Source of the DNA: JBAZOB01 sp041648895
Lineage (GTDB): Bacteria > Patescibacteriota > JAHJAL01
Reading direction: 5' to 3'
DNA: 58,617 bases
Assembly: GCA_041648895.1 (NCBI GenBank)
Contig: JBAZOB010000004.1
Location: forward strand, 1-58,617
The stretch's first letter is position 1, and every line of letters starts with the position of its first letter. The translations under genes and the position numbers were made by a program. Of the stretch, positions 48,362 through 57,234 are shown one piece after another. Below the pieces are notes generated by a model. It was given only the letters and a program-made list of their open reading frames with translations, searched no databases and was not told where the DNA came from.

Positions 48362-49433
48362 ATGAAGTTATTTGATTTTTCTTTAATGCCAAGCCTATTG
48401 CCGTAGTGTACGAATAGAATCCTTTATCATTGCTCACGATGTTTTTTTGTCTATGTTCAAGGTTAATGTTTACCCACGGCTGACTGAGTTCAATAGGCAT
48501 GCGTAATGACTCGTGTGCGTATGATGCTAAGCCCTGCATCATCGCAACGCTGCCCGTTAGAATGATTTTATTAACTTGATTAGTGTCAGCAGACAAGTAA
48601 TTGTTGAAGTAATCAATATTTTCCTGGATTTTCAGCATGAGTGATTCAATAATCGGTAATAGTATTTTCCGTATACTGCCTTTCGCTTTTGTTTTATCAA
48701 GTCCGCAAATAATTTTTGCCTTTTCGGCATCAGTGTAATTCAAATGTAAATATTGGCTAATTAACGTCGTCATGTCTTTGCCGTTGATGTCGATTGTATT
48801 TGAATATTGAACGACATTTTGGTAGTGTATGATGATTGTTGTCCGGCTTTTGCCTAAATCTATGATCACGATCGGTAAACTTTCGTTTTCTTTTGAAATT
48901 AGGCAACGCGCGATGGCAGCGGACTCGTTTTCAAAACTTAAAACCTGCAGACCAGCCTGTTCAATGACCTCAGTGTAACTGTCAACTATTTGTCTTGAAG
49001 CGACCACGACTATGGCTTGTAATTTATTTATATCTTTTGGACTTGGGCCTAATATTGACCAGTCAAAATATGACTGATCAAGTGTCACGGGGATATTTTG
49101 TTCGATGCCCCAGCGTATTGCCCCTAGTAATTCATTGGGAGGGACATTTGGAATAGATATATTTTTTAAAAAAGCCTTTTTTTCAGAAATGGAGGCGTTG
49201 ACATACCGTGTGGTAAATTTACCGAACACTGGCTTTGTATAGCAAGTGGTAATGAGTTTAATCACTTCATCCCGATTCTTGATTTCTCCGTCACTGATAA
49301 ACCCGTCTGGAACGGCAATTTCCGTATATGCAGAAAGCTTATAATTATTTTTTCTTTTTTGTTCGACTTGAAAAAGGCGTATTTTAAAATCGCTAATATC
49401 AATACCGATTGGATTTTTAAAAATATTTGCCAT
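48354..49433 (-). CDS. pilM: Type IV pilus assembly ATPase-fold protein PilM
   Basis: A 359-residue actin-like protein. NPIGIDISDFKIRLFQ is the phosphate-1 motif, VNASISEKKAFLKNISIP and PPNELLGAIRWGIEQNIPV are typical PilM strands, VVIDLGKSRTTIIIH is phosphate-2, and ILTGSVAMMQGL the adenosine motif. PilM sits in the cytoplasm and binds the N-terminus of PilN. It is preceded by a short gap with its own possible promoter, so pilMNO may be expressed partly apart from the pilin genes upstream. Confidence 0.92.
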   Translation of the reverse strand: MANIFKNPIGIDISDFKIRLFQVEQKRKNNYKLSAYTEIAVPDGFISDGEIKNRDEVIKLITTCYTKPVFGKFTTRYVNASISEKKAFLKNISIPNVPPNELLGAIRWGIEQNIPVTLDQSYFDWSILGPSPKDINKLQAIVVVASRQIVDSYTEVIEQAGLQVLSFENESAAIARCLISKENESLPIVIIDLGKSRTTIIIHYQNVVQYSNTIDINGKDMTTLISQYLHLNYTDAEKAKIICGLDKTKAKGSIRKILLPIIESLMLKIQENIDYFNNYLSADTNQVNKIILTGSVAMMQGLASYAHESLRMPIELSQPWVNINLEHRQKNIVSNDKGFYSYTTAIGLALKKNQITSYA

Positions 49434-49457
49434 GAGTAACTATTACTTGATGCCTTA

Positions 49458-49487
49458 AGTATAACATAACATTATTTTTCTTCCCAA
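49458..49487 (-). promoter_or_regulatory. Possible internal promoter upstream of pilM
   Basis: On the minus strand TATACT (49463-49458) has a TTGGGA (49487-49482) 18 bases above. It would give a leader of about 18 bases and start pilMNO transcription inside the operon. Confidence 0.35.
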
Positions 49488-51316
49488 GAGATTATGCGAT
49501 ATTGACCGGTGGTCGGGAAGAAAGGCGGAGGAGCAAAATAAAAATTTTCATCGTATATTAAATTTCTTGTGCAATAACCGGATTGGTTCGTAAACCCCTC
49601 GGGACAGCTAAATAAACTTCCGACCCAAGCAAAACCGTAACGTTGAAAAGTTCCGATCGCGCCATTGCTGGTGATTACAAGCCGCCGCCGGTATTCCGAG
49701 CAGGTATTCCCACCGTCAGGGTTTGTGCTGCCGGCAGGACTGATATGCCAATTTGAAGAATTAATGCCATAATACGGCCGGCCAGTCCGTCCTGTTTGGG
49801 CAATCATGGCGGCATCAATATGCAAATCGTCTTCACTGAAATAGCCGACTAAAATATTATTCTGGGCGATCAGCCCGATTGCGTCAGTCCCGGTTGAATC
49901 GCCGACCGGCGTATACACAAGATCGTTATTCAGATAAATATTTGCATTACCGCTATCCAAAGGGGGTTTTGCGGCGACAACTGTCACGCGGGAGTTGTCT
50001 ATAACGCCATCAACCCATACGTCATCCTCCACAAAGATAAGGCCATTAGCCGGCATCGGAATGTCTAGTGAGGGGTCAGTCCCTTCAAAACTGAACGTCG
50101 ACTCGCTGCCGGCGGCAGTCCCGATTGAATGGCTTGATTTAACGCAAGCACCTCCAATACAGCCACTATCTTGGTAGCAGGAACGATTAAAATTATTGGA
50201 ACAATATCCTAAATCACGGTAATTTGAACAAATTCCGCCAGTTGAGCAGTCGCCATCGTCATAACATGTCGGCTTATTACACACTCCGGAAAGCGGACAG
50301 TCGCCGTTTACGGTACATACTTGTGGCGCTAAGCATAAACGTGGGGATGGACTGGAAGGACAATTGCTATTTCGGGTGCATGAACGCGTCGGATCGTTTG
50401 CACACACTCTGTTTGAACAGTTGCCATTGGAGCAAATCCCAGAAGTACTGCCCGCATATTGGCAATATAATTGTGAATTAACAATCCGCATGTCCAGCAT
50501 AGTCACGCCCCCCACGACTTTAAAAGTTAAATGATACCCTTGGGCGCCTGATGATGTGAGATATATTCCGTCTTCATCGGCAGCTTGCTGCATGTCGTTT
50601 AATGATCTGGTGATACCGGCGAAATCGATATAATCAGCGTCAACGGTACGGCCGGCCATAAATATATCGCTTCTGTCCGGTAATGCAGTCGGAGGGGACG
50701 GGTCATCCGGATTGACGCACGTATGGACACCCCATGAATTATCAGTGCATCGGTCCGAATCAGTATCGGTATAGGTAGCAACGTCGCTTGAAACCATATT
50801 ATGGGCTAATCCGTCGAATCGAATACCGTTGTTGGCATGGATTGGGCCAAATACTTCAGTACCTTCGCCAAAGCGCATATTTGCGTCTGCAGCTACTGCA
50901 TAATTCGCCAGCGACGGGATACCCATTTTTACTTTAAGAATTTTTTTTACATTCGGTCTCAGAGTTGTACTGCCTGCTGATTCAATGTTGACGATTGTAG
51001 AACCGTTAGGCGGTGCGGTAATATCGAGGGTAAATTTCCCTAAAATTGACCCTTCTAGGTTTTTATACTCATGCTCGTATGGTCCGGGTGCGCCCGTGCC
51101 GTCCTGGTAATCTTCCATGGCGTGTGCTAGGTGCCAACGGTAATATTCTATCCCGGCCTCCGCCATCTCAAACGACATAGCCTTATAGATTTTTTGACTG
51201 GACAGTTTGTATTGGTCACCGACGTATGTAGTGGCAACAATAGCCAGACTCAAAAACAAACCGGATATTACCAGTACCATAATATATATATTGCCGTGAG
51301 CCGGTTTTTTAATCAT
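49472..51316 (-). CDS. PilX-like minor pilin with a 17-cysteine insert
   Basis: A 614-residue protein. The N-terminus GNIYIMVLVISGLFLSLAIV is a hydrophobic pilin-like helix of the PilX/GspK type (no Glu at +5), and AMSFEMAEAGIEYYR is the conserved segment that follows in PilX_N proteins. Residues about 285-391 form a Cys-rich block with 17 cysteines in about 107 residues, spaced in C-x4-6-C units such as CTRNSNC, CTVNGDC and CYDDGDC. A beta-rich C-terminal half (about 400-614) follows and contains further Cys. The protein is much longer than normal PilX (about 200 residues) and may sit at the pilus tip as an adhesin. Starts four bases inside the upstream pilin gene. Confidence 0.78.
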   Translation of the reverse strand: MIKKPAHGNIYIMVLVISGLFLSLAIVATTYVGDQYKLSSQKIYKAMSFEMAEAGIEYYRWHLAHAMEDYQDGTGAPGPYEHEYKNLEGSILGKFTLDITAPPNGSTIVNIESAGSTTLRPNVKKILKVKMGIPSLANYAVAADANMRFGEGTEVFGPIHANNGIRFDGLAHNMVSSDVATYTDTDSDRCTDNSWGVHTCVNPDDPSPPTALPDRSDIFMAGRTVDADYIDFAGITRSLNDMQQAADEDGIYLTSSGAQGYHLTFKVVGGVTMLDMRIVNSQLYCQYAGSTSGICSNGNCSNRVCANDPTRSCTRNSNCPSSPSPRLCLAPQVCTVNGDCPLSGVCNKPTCYDDGDCSTGGICSNYRDLGYCSNNFNRSCYQDSGCIGGACVKSSHSIGTAAGSESTFSFEGTDPSLDIPMPANGLIFVEDDVWVDGVIDNSRVTVVAAKPPLDSGNANIYLNNDLVYTPVGDSTGTDAIGLIAQNNILVGYFSEDDLHIDAAMIAQTGRTGRPYYGINSSNWHISPAGSTNPDGGNTCSEYRRRLVITSNGAIGTFQRYGFAWVGSLFSCPEGFTNQSGYCTRNLIYDENFYFAPPPFFPTTGQYRIISWEEK

Positions 51317-51924
51317 AGGTTGTCTTTTAAATTCCGCAAGGATATATCCGTAATCAGTTCTAGGGGGTCGGGAGTTCGTGAAGGGTCGTAGTCGATCAGG
51401 GCGGTTATCTTAATCAGCCTGACGGCACTGATAGATACCGGTTCGGTCAGCGCAGGAGACGTGCCGGTATAGCTGTCGTCATAGTACTGGAAAAAATCGT
51501 CAGTATTAATAATTTGACTAATAATCGTGGTTTTATCGTCATCGGTAAAAGCGCTGTAAACGGCTGGCGTATCACCAGTAGATTTTTTTGTCCAACGGTA
51601 CATCGTGCCTCCCTGTAGCTCATATTTTATTTTTTCACGATCATCATCATCGTCAATGTTCGCATAAAAAATCAGCGTATCATGGTCTGCATTTTCGATG
51701 GCATAAGACCCATTGTCGGAAATTTGCATTTCTCGGATTTCCCTGGCCATAATATCAAAAGCGGTTCTAGCTGTCTCCTGGGCTTTAATGTGGTCTTGGG
51801 TAATGTTCCATAAACGCATGCCCCAAAACGACAATGCGCCAATCCCGACAGCAATCAAACTGAGGATGCCGGTAACGGCAATTATCTCGATTAAGGTAAA
51901 CCCGGGTTGTTGTGTACGGGTCAT
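51313..51924 (-). CDS. Type IV prepilin-like protein (PilW/GspJ type)
   Basis: A 203-residue prepilin. The leader MTRTQQPG is cut by prepilin peptidase before F9, and the mature start FTLIEIIAVTGILSLIAVG has the obligatory Glu at +5. A conserved AQETARTAFDIMAREIREMQ helix and a small beta domain follow, as in PilW and GspJ minor pilins. It overlaps the PilX-like gene by four bases and lies one base after the giant pilin. Together these minor pilins would prime pilus assembly. Confidence 0.85.
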   Translation of the reverse strand: MTRTQQPGFTLIEIIAVTGILSLIAVGIGALSFWGMRLWNITQDHIKAQETARTAFDIMAREIREMQISDNGSYAIENADHDTLIFYANIDDDDDREKIKYELQGGTMYRWTKKSTGDTPAVYSAFTDDDKTTIISQIINTDDFFQYYDDSYTGTSPALTEPVSISAVRLIKITALIDYDPSRTPDPLELITDISLRNLKDNL

Positions 51925-51925
51925 C

Positions 51926-54220
51926 CTATGGTATCAGATTAATTAATAAATTTTGGGAAATGTTACCGGATACGTCAATATTCGCAGTCGTTACTTCATA
52001 GCCATCGGCCTTTACTTCAACGGAGTATGTATCAATATCAAGATTTTTGAAATACACCTGGCCAGGCGGAAGACAGGCGAGAGTGTAGCCGATCCTGATA
52101 TTGGTAAGCAGGGGAGTGAAATAAATGTCCGCTGTGTTTAGGATTGCCTTGTAGCGAAGATACTGGTTGCTGTTATGACTAGAGTGAATTACCGCGTTAT
52201 TGGAAGTGTAATAGGTGCCGGCTGTGCCGTCAGGGCCGATAAAATTCCAGGTCGAATTGTCGTTGTTGGTGGCGATCTGGAACTTTAAACTCTCATTTCC
52301 AGTTTCAGAAGGTTGGCTGTCTGATTCCCAATTTATTGTAGAAAATGTAGCTGACGATCCGAGGTCATACGTTGATGAAATCAGTTCACCCGTCGAATCA
52401 AAATACAGGATGGTATAGCTGACTGATAATTCATCGATAACAGGTGTTTTGTCGTCCTCGGCAGAGGTTAATTCAGCGCGCCAACGTAAATCGTTGCCGA
52501 CTGCCGTTATGTCATGAGAAATTCCTGATGCTACCGGCTCAAAATGCATTCCGCCATCAGCTGATATATAATAATCAATATTTTGTCCATTTAAGTTATC
52601 TGTAGCCGTAAGAGTGGCTGTAATTATTTTTCCATGTTGGAAATTAAGTTTTGATGACTGCGCATAATGCATTTCATTAACCGGGTATAAACCGGCGATC
52701 GTCGGTAATTTCAATTCACTGTCGGAAGTATTCCAGTCCGCGTTGGTGTTCACTACGTCCTTATAAGTATCGGTATTAAATGATTCGGAAAGGTTCAGGT
52801 TTGTGGAATTTTCTCTGAGACTGACCTCACCGCTCGTTGAATTATTTATATGACCATTGTCAGAATAATATTTTGTTGCGTCGTCAGAAAAGTTTTCTTG
52901 ACCGCTCCCCCCGACCCAATCGTTTTGTTGGGCAAACCCCTGCCCGGTGATCTTTGTTTCATCGTAACCGGTTTTTCGCAAACGAACGGTTGCCCCCGAA
53001 ACATTTGTCCCCGAATTGTCCTTGACGGTTAGCAGCAACGAATTGGCCGTATGGCTGGTGAGGAGGACATTGAGCACGGTATTCGTATTTGGCAGGATGT
53101 TCAGGGCTAAGTCATGATTGACGCCGGCTAAATCATATCCTGCGGAATTAACTATTAAATCATATAGATCAGAATTGACGTCGTTTTTATTCCATTGCCC
53201 TGAGCCGTCGGTAATGAAGTTAAGGACATTTTTTAAAATGCTTGAAGGTTCATTGCTGATGGTTTTGATGCCTTGCAATGTCAGGTTAATGTTTGGTAAC
53301 ACTGAACACGTTTCCGTATAACTGTTCACTTCTAACGTGCTGATCAAATCAATGGTAAAGCTTCGTTCCTCATAACTCCCGGCCGATACGGTGATGTTTT
53401 TATTTTTTGGATCCGGGTTTCCTTCGGCATCCGAACACCCTGTACCGGCCGCATCAATAAAACAGGTCCGGTCTCCCGTATACCCACCTTTAGTCACTTT
53501 AATAACGTAATTGTCGGCCGGTTCGACATCGAGCAATTGGACATTGCCAAAAATATCAGTAATGAAGGTATGGTCAAATGCCGGTATGAGGGTATCGTTG
53601 ATTACCTGCACGCTCGCGCCGCTGATTGCTTCGCCGCCTGAATTTGATACTTTCAGCAAAACAAAACCTTTGGTCGTGTCGCCTTCAAGGCCTTTCGGTG
53701 AAATTATCGTTGATAATTGCAGAGGTTTTCCGGTAAAATTTGGGGACCAGGTAATCTCTATATCTGCTTTTTTGTAATCAGCCGGATTTCCAAGATTTGC
53801 CGGTATGTCCTGCGGCTTATCGACTATAGTACCGTCAGCGCATTGAGATTTTAACGGATCGTATGGTGTGGTCGCGCCGACACAGCCATCAAAAGGATCG
53901 TCAATATATTGGATATCGGTGGTTATTGTAAAGGTGATGTTTGAACGCTCAACTGTACGTGATGGGTCAATGGTACCGTCAGGTAATCCTCCGACAATTC
54001 CGACATCGCCATATCTCAAATTTCGAATTATTTCCATTTGTTCGTTGCCGAGTTCGGCAGCTACGATTTTTGCCCGGGAAAAGTTTAATTGCTTGATCGC
54101 GGACTGGAAAACATTCAAAACCGTAATAAATAAAAAACTGAGAACCATCACCAATACCACTACTTCAATGAGCGTATAGCCAAATATTTCCGCCTTCTTT
54201 TTTTTATGTGTCATGTCCAT
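51926..54220 (-). CDS. Giant PilV-like minor pilin with carboxypeptidase-regulatory-like domains
   Basis: A 764-residue prepilin. The leader ends at G14, the mature N-terminus YTLIEVVVLVMVLSFLFITV has Glu at +5 (E19), and AELGNEQMEIIRNLRYGDVG is the usual PilV segment. Beyond residue about 160 it carries repeated beta domains: two or three carboxypeptidase-regulatory-like folds (for example SGGEAISGASVQVIND, KDNSGTNVSGATVRLR and the final DIDTYSVEVKADGYEV) and two jelly-roll-like stretches in between (about 480-700). Normal PilV is near 200 residues. The extra modules would project from the pilus tip and could bind glycans or protein. The gene begins 2 bases after pilC ends. Confidence 0.82.
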   Translation of the reverse strand: MDMTHKKKKAEIFGYTLIEVVVLVMVLSFLFITVLNVFQSAIKQLNFSRAKIVAAELGNEQMEIIRNLRYGDVGIVGGLPDGTIDPSRTVERSNITFTITTDIQYIDDPFDGCVGATTPYDPLKSQCADGTIVDKPQDIPANLGNPADYKKADIEITWSPNFTGKPLQLSTIISPKGLEGDTTKGFVLLKVSNSGGEAISGASVQVINDTLIPAFDHTFITDIFGNVQLLDVEPADNYVIKVTKGGYTGDRTCFIDAAGTGCSDAEGNPDPKNKNITVSAGSYEERSFTIDLISTLEVNSYTETCSVLPNINLTLQGIKTISNEPSSILKNVLNFITDGSGQWNKNDVNSDLYDLIVNSAGYDLAGVNHDLALNILPNTNTVLNVLLTSHTANSLLLTVKDNSGTNVSGATVRLRKTGYDETKITGQGFAQQNDWVGGSGQENFSDDATKYYSDNGHINNSTSGEVSLRENSTNLNLSESFNTDTYKDVVNTNADWNTSDSELKLPTIAGLYPVNEMHYAQSSKLNFQHGKIITATLTATDNLNGQNIDYYISADGGMHFEPVASGISHDITAVGNDLRWRAELTSAEDDKTPVIDELSVSYTILYFDSTGELISSTYDLGSSATFSTINWESDSQPSETGNESLKFQIATNNDNSTWNFIGPDGTAGTYYTSNNAVIHSSHNSNQYLRYKAILNTADIYFTPLLTNIRIGYTLACLPPGQVYFKNLDIDTYSVEVKADGYEVTTANIDVSGNISQNLLINLIP

Positions 54221-54222
54221 AA

Positions 54223-55440
54223 CTAAATTTGCTGGACCAAACCGTACATCGGCATGAGGATGGCCAGAGCCATGACCGCCACCACGCCACCAATGACCAG
54301 CATCAGGATCGGTTCAATAATTGAAGATAAGCCAGCCATAGTCTGGTCAACGTCATCTTCAAAAAAATTTGCGATTTCTTCTGAAATTGTATCAATCGTA
54401 CCGCTTTCTTCGCCGACGGCGAGCATCTGAGTGACGACGGGCGGAAATAACTTTGGTTTTTCCTGTAGCGTTTTTACGATACTGACGCCTTTTTTTACCT
54501 GTTCGGACGCTTTTATCATGGATTCAGTATACAGGGAGTTGCCAAGAGTTTTTGATATAATCTGCAAAGTCTGAACAATCGGGATATCTGTTTTTAACAA
54601 TGAACTAAGCGTACGGGTAAAGCGGGCGATATTTATTTTTTTTATTATAGAGCCGAATACCGGCATGGCGATGAGGAAGGTATGCCAGATCCTTTTGCCT
54701 TTGTTAGTTTTTTTAAAACGCATAAATGCGTATATCAACAGAATTGCCCCGATTAAAATAAATATACCCTGGTGTATGAGTAGATTGCTGACCCCTATAA
54801 CTATTCGTGTTGGTAATGGCAATTCCGAAGAGTTTGACTCATAAATGGATGTAATTTGGGGGATGACGGTTATCATCATGACAACGCCGATGCCGATCAT
54901 TGCAACCACGACTACAGACGGATACATCAGGGCAGATCGAACTTTTGATATGAGCGCGTGATCTTTCCGCATTTGGTTGGTCAATGTTTTTAGTACTTCA
55001 TCAAGCTTACCGCTCGTCTCGCCAGCCGCAATCATGTTAACGAACAGCTGTGAAAATACCTTTGGATGACGTGAGAGGGCGACAGAGAATGAAATGCCGT
55101 TTTCCACGTCCAATTTAATTTCTTCAATGACTGACTTGAAACGCTTATTTGGCGTCTGCTGCGCCAGGGTGTCCAGCGCCATCGCCAGGGAAAAGCCCGT
55201 TCTGATCATGACGGCCAAATTCTGCGTGAAAAACATTTTTTGTACGACTGAAACTTTGGCAAAAATATTGTTTATTTTTTCAAATGAAATAAAGCCTTTT
55301 TTCGTAACTTCTTTAGACGATGTTAGTATGAGGTGTTGGTTCTTGAGGTACTCTTCGAGTGCTTTCGCATCTTTGACGCGGAGACGATCTTTTTTTAGTT
55401 TTCCTTCAGTCGTTCTGGCCGTATAAATATATTCTGGCAT
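54223..55440 (-). CDS. pilC: Type IV pilus platform protein PilC
   Basis: A 405-residue inner-membrane platform protein (T2SS F family). MPEYIYTARTTEGKLK is the expected start; VVQKMFFTQNLAVMIRTGFS with LAMALDTLA begins the first repeat, and FTRTLSSLLKTDIPIVQTLQ the second. GETSGKLDEVLKTL and GEESGTIDTISEEIANFFED are the duplicated G-E-SG-L motifs. Three membrane segments lie at about 160-190, 210-230 and 370-395. I chose the ATG at 55440, four bases after the pilB stop; an in-frame TTG at 55476 would extend it into pilB. It anchors the extension ATPase. Confidence 0.92.
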   Translation of the reverse strand: MPEYIYTARTTEGKLKKDRLRVKDAKALEEYLKNQHLILTSSKEVTKKGFISFEKINNIFAKVSVVQKMFFTQNLAVMIRTGFSLAMALDTLAQQTPNKRFKSVIEEIKLDVENGISFSVALSRHPKVFSQLFVNMIAAGETSGKLDEVLKTLTNQMRKDHALISKVRSALMYPSVVVVAMIGIGVVMMITVIPQITSIYESNSSELPLPTRIVIGVSNLLIHQGIFILIGAILLIYAFMRFKKTNKGKRIWHTFLIAMPVFGSIIKKINIARFTRTLSSLLKTDIPIVQTLQIISKTLGNSLYTESMIKASEQVKKGVSIVKTLQEKPKLFPPVVTQMLAVGEESGTIDTISEEIANFFEDDVDQTMAGLSSIIEPILMLVIGGVVAVMALAILMPMYGLVQQI

Positions 55441-55444
55441 ATGG

Positions 55445-57172
55445 TTATTCTTGAGTAGCGCGGATGACCTCTTCAATCGTGGTCAATCCGTTTTTAGCTT
55501 TAATAAAACCATCCTGAAGCATGGTCAACATCCCATGATTTTTGGCGTATGAAAAAATTTCAATCGTGCTTGACTTATTGACGATCATTTGTGATACGTC
55601 TTTATTAATTTCCAAGACTTCAAAAATGCCTGCGCGTCCTTTATATCCCGTATTATTGCATTGTTTGCAGCCCTTTCCTTTATAAAAAAGAAGGGATTCA
55701 ATCGGGACTTTTGAGGACAAGATGATTCCCTGATCTTCAAGAATTTTGAATATCGCGTCAAGATTGAAGGTTTTTTTCAGCTCGTCGATTGCTTTTTTTG
55801 AAAGCGTGTAGCTTTGTATGCAATTCATGCAAATTTTTCTGACAAGACGTTGAGCGACTATTACATTGGTTGTTGACGCTATTAAGAACGGGGGGACGCC
55901 CATTTCCTCTAGGCGGGGGAGTGTGGTTACCGCATCGTTGGTGTGTAGCGTTGATAAAACCAAGTGTCCAGTCATGGCAGCATGTGTGGCGATTTCGGCT
56001 GTTTCCGTGTCACGAATTTCGCCGACCATGATGATGTTCGGATCCTGGCGGAGTAAGGAGCGCAATCCGTTGGCAAAAGTAAAGCCAATTTTTGGGTTAA
56101 CCTGACTCTGATTGACGCGCGGCATACGATACTCGATCGGATCTTCAATAGTTGAAATATTAACGGTAGGAATATTGAGGATATTCAGTACAGTATACAA
56201 TGTTGTTGTCTTACCGCTTCCCGTTGGACCGGTTACCAGAATCATACCTTGAGATTTTTTTAGATTTTGCTGGATCACTTCAAGTGCTTTTAGCTGGAAC
56301 CCGATTTGTTCCATGGTCAGCATCTTCATTGATTCATTTAGCAAGCGTAAAACAATTTTTTCGCCGTCAAACACCGGAATAATTGAAACACGGAAGGAAA
56401 TTTTATAATCTGACGTAGAAACCTTAAAACGCCCGTCTTGGGGCAGTCGATGCTCGTCGATTTTCAGATTTGAGAGAATTTTTATGCGGGCAGTTATGCC
56501 AGGCTGCAAATTTTTCGGGAGCCTCATCACTTCCCGTAAAATGCCGTCAACACGATATCGGATAAGAATATCCTTTTCCGTTGGTTCGATATGGATGTCT
56601 GACGCTCCTTCAAATATAGCATATTCCAATAACGTATCGACAATCCGAACAATAGGTAGATCCTGGGCCAATTGTTTTAGATCCTCGGTCTTATTTTCCT
56701 CAATTTCATCGCCTTTAGTGATTTTCTTAAATTCAGATGATAGTCCTTTGTGAAAAAGCGAAACAACCTCCTTAATACTTGAAGGGGTGGTAACGTGTAT
56801 TTTGATTTTTAATCCTGTTTTTTTCCGGAGAAATTCAATGATCTGCAGGTTCTTCGGGTCAATCGTGGCAACTTTCAATTCCGTTTCCGATTTATCAAAT
56901 GCAACTATTTGGTAAGTCTGTACAATACTTTCCGGGACTATCGTTAGTATGTCCTTACGAATAGTCATCCGGCGCAGGTCAATAAACGGTATCTTGTAGT
57001 AATTTGCTATCGTCTCAAATAGGACGTTTTCCGAAATTAAATTTTTGCTGACAAGGTACTGGGCAAAATCAATATTGTCTGTTTGTGACTTTTTCCATGC
57101 GTCTTCAACCTGTTCCGAAGGTAGGGAATTTGCATTTGTTAAAATTTTTTTTATTTCTTGGTTTGGCAGCAT
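55445..57172 (-). CDS. pilB: Type IV pilus extension ATPase PilB (GspE family)
   Basis: A 575-residue hexameric ATPase. The N-terminal MshEN-like domain (about 1-150) precedes the catalytic part. Walker A is GPTGSGKT (315-322), the Asp box EDPIEY (343-348), Walker B IIMVGEIRD (380-388) and the His box HAAMTGHLVLSTLHTND (397-413). Two Cys pairs, C448/C451 and a CKQC near 508, form the zinc-binding C-M element of PilB/GspE proteins. It powers pilus polymerisation from the cytoplasm. First gene of the pil operon, with a near-consensus promoter. No PilT retraction ATPase, major pilin or prepilin peptidase is in the window. Confidence 0.95.
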   Translation of the reverse strand: MLPNQEIKKILTNANSLPSEQVEDAWKKSQTDNIDFAQYLVSKNLISENVLFETIANYYKIPFIDLRRMTIRKDILTIVPESIVQTYQIVAFDKSETELKVATIDPKNLQIIEFLRKKTGLKIKIHVTTPSSIKEVVSLFHKGLSSEFKKITKGDEIEENKTEDLKQLAQDLPIVRIVDTLLEYAIFEGASDIHIEPTEKDILIRYRVDGILREVMRLPKNLQPGITARIKILSNLKIDEHRLPQDGRFKVSTSDYKISFRVSIIPVFDGEKIVLRLLNESMKMLTMEQIGFQLKALEVIQQNLKKSQGMILVTGPTGSGKTTTLYTVLNILNIPTVNISTIEDPIEYRMPRVNQSQVNPKIGFTFANGLRSLLRQDPNIIMVGEIRDTETAEIATHAAMTGHLVLSTLHTNDAVTTLPRLEEMGVPPFLIASTTNVIVAQRLVRKICMNCIQSYTLSKKAIDELKKTFNLDAIFKILEDQGIILSSKVPIESLLFYKGKGCKQCNNTGYKGRAGIFEVLEINKDVSQMIVNKSSTIEIFSYAKNHGMLTMLQDGFIKAKNGLTTIEEVIRATQE

Positions 57173-57180
57173 AAAATATT

Positions 57181-57201
57181 AAAAAATGGGCTTTTATGCC
57201 C
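57181..57201 (-). terminator. Hairpin plus T-run between the GT39-like gene and pilB
   Basis: On the minus strand GGGC ATAAAA GCCC (57201-57188) is followed by A and six T. The 4-bp stem is short, but the shape is that of an intrinsic terminator for the GT39-like transcript. It overlaps the predicted start point of the pilB promoter. Confidence 0.4.
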
Positions 57202-57205
57202 GTTG

Positions 57206-57234
57206 ATTATATCATAAATGTCACTATACGTCAA
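57206..57234 (-). promoter_or_regulatory. Near-consensus promoter of the pil operon
   Basis: On the minus strand TTGACG (57234-57229), 17 bases, TATAAT (57211-57206). The -35 overlaps the stop codon of the upstream gene. The predicted start is about 57199, giving a leader of roughly 27 bases. Confidence 0.7.

Noticed and set aside
50144..50464. Possible short tandem DNA repeat or CRISPR-like array in the Cys-rich region
   Set aside because: The periodicity is in Cys codons, not in the DNA; no identical repeats with unique spacers are present.
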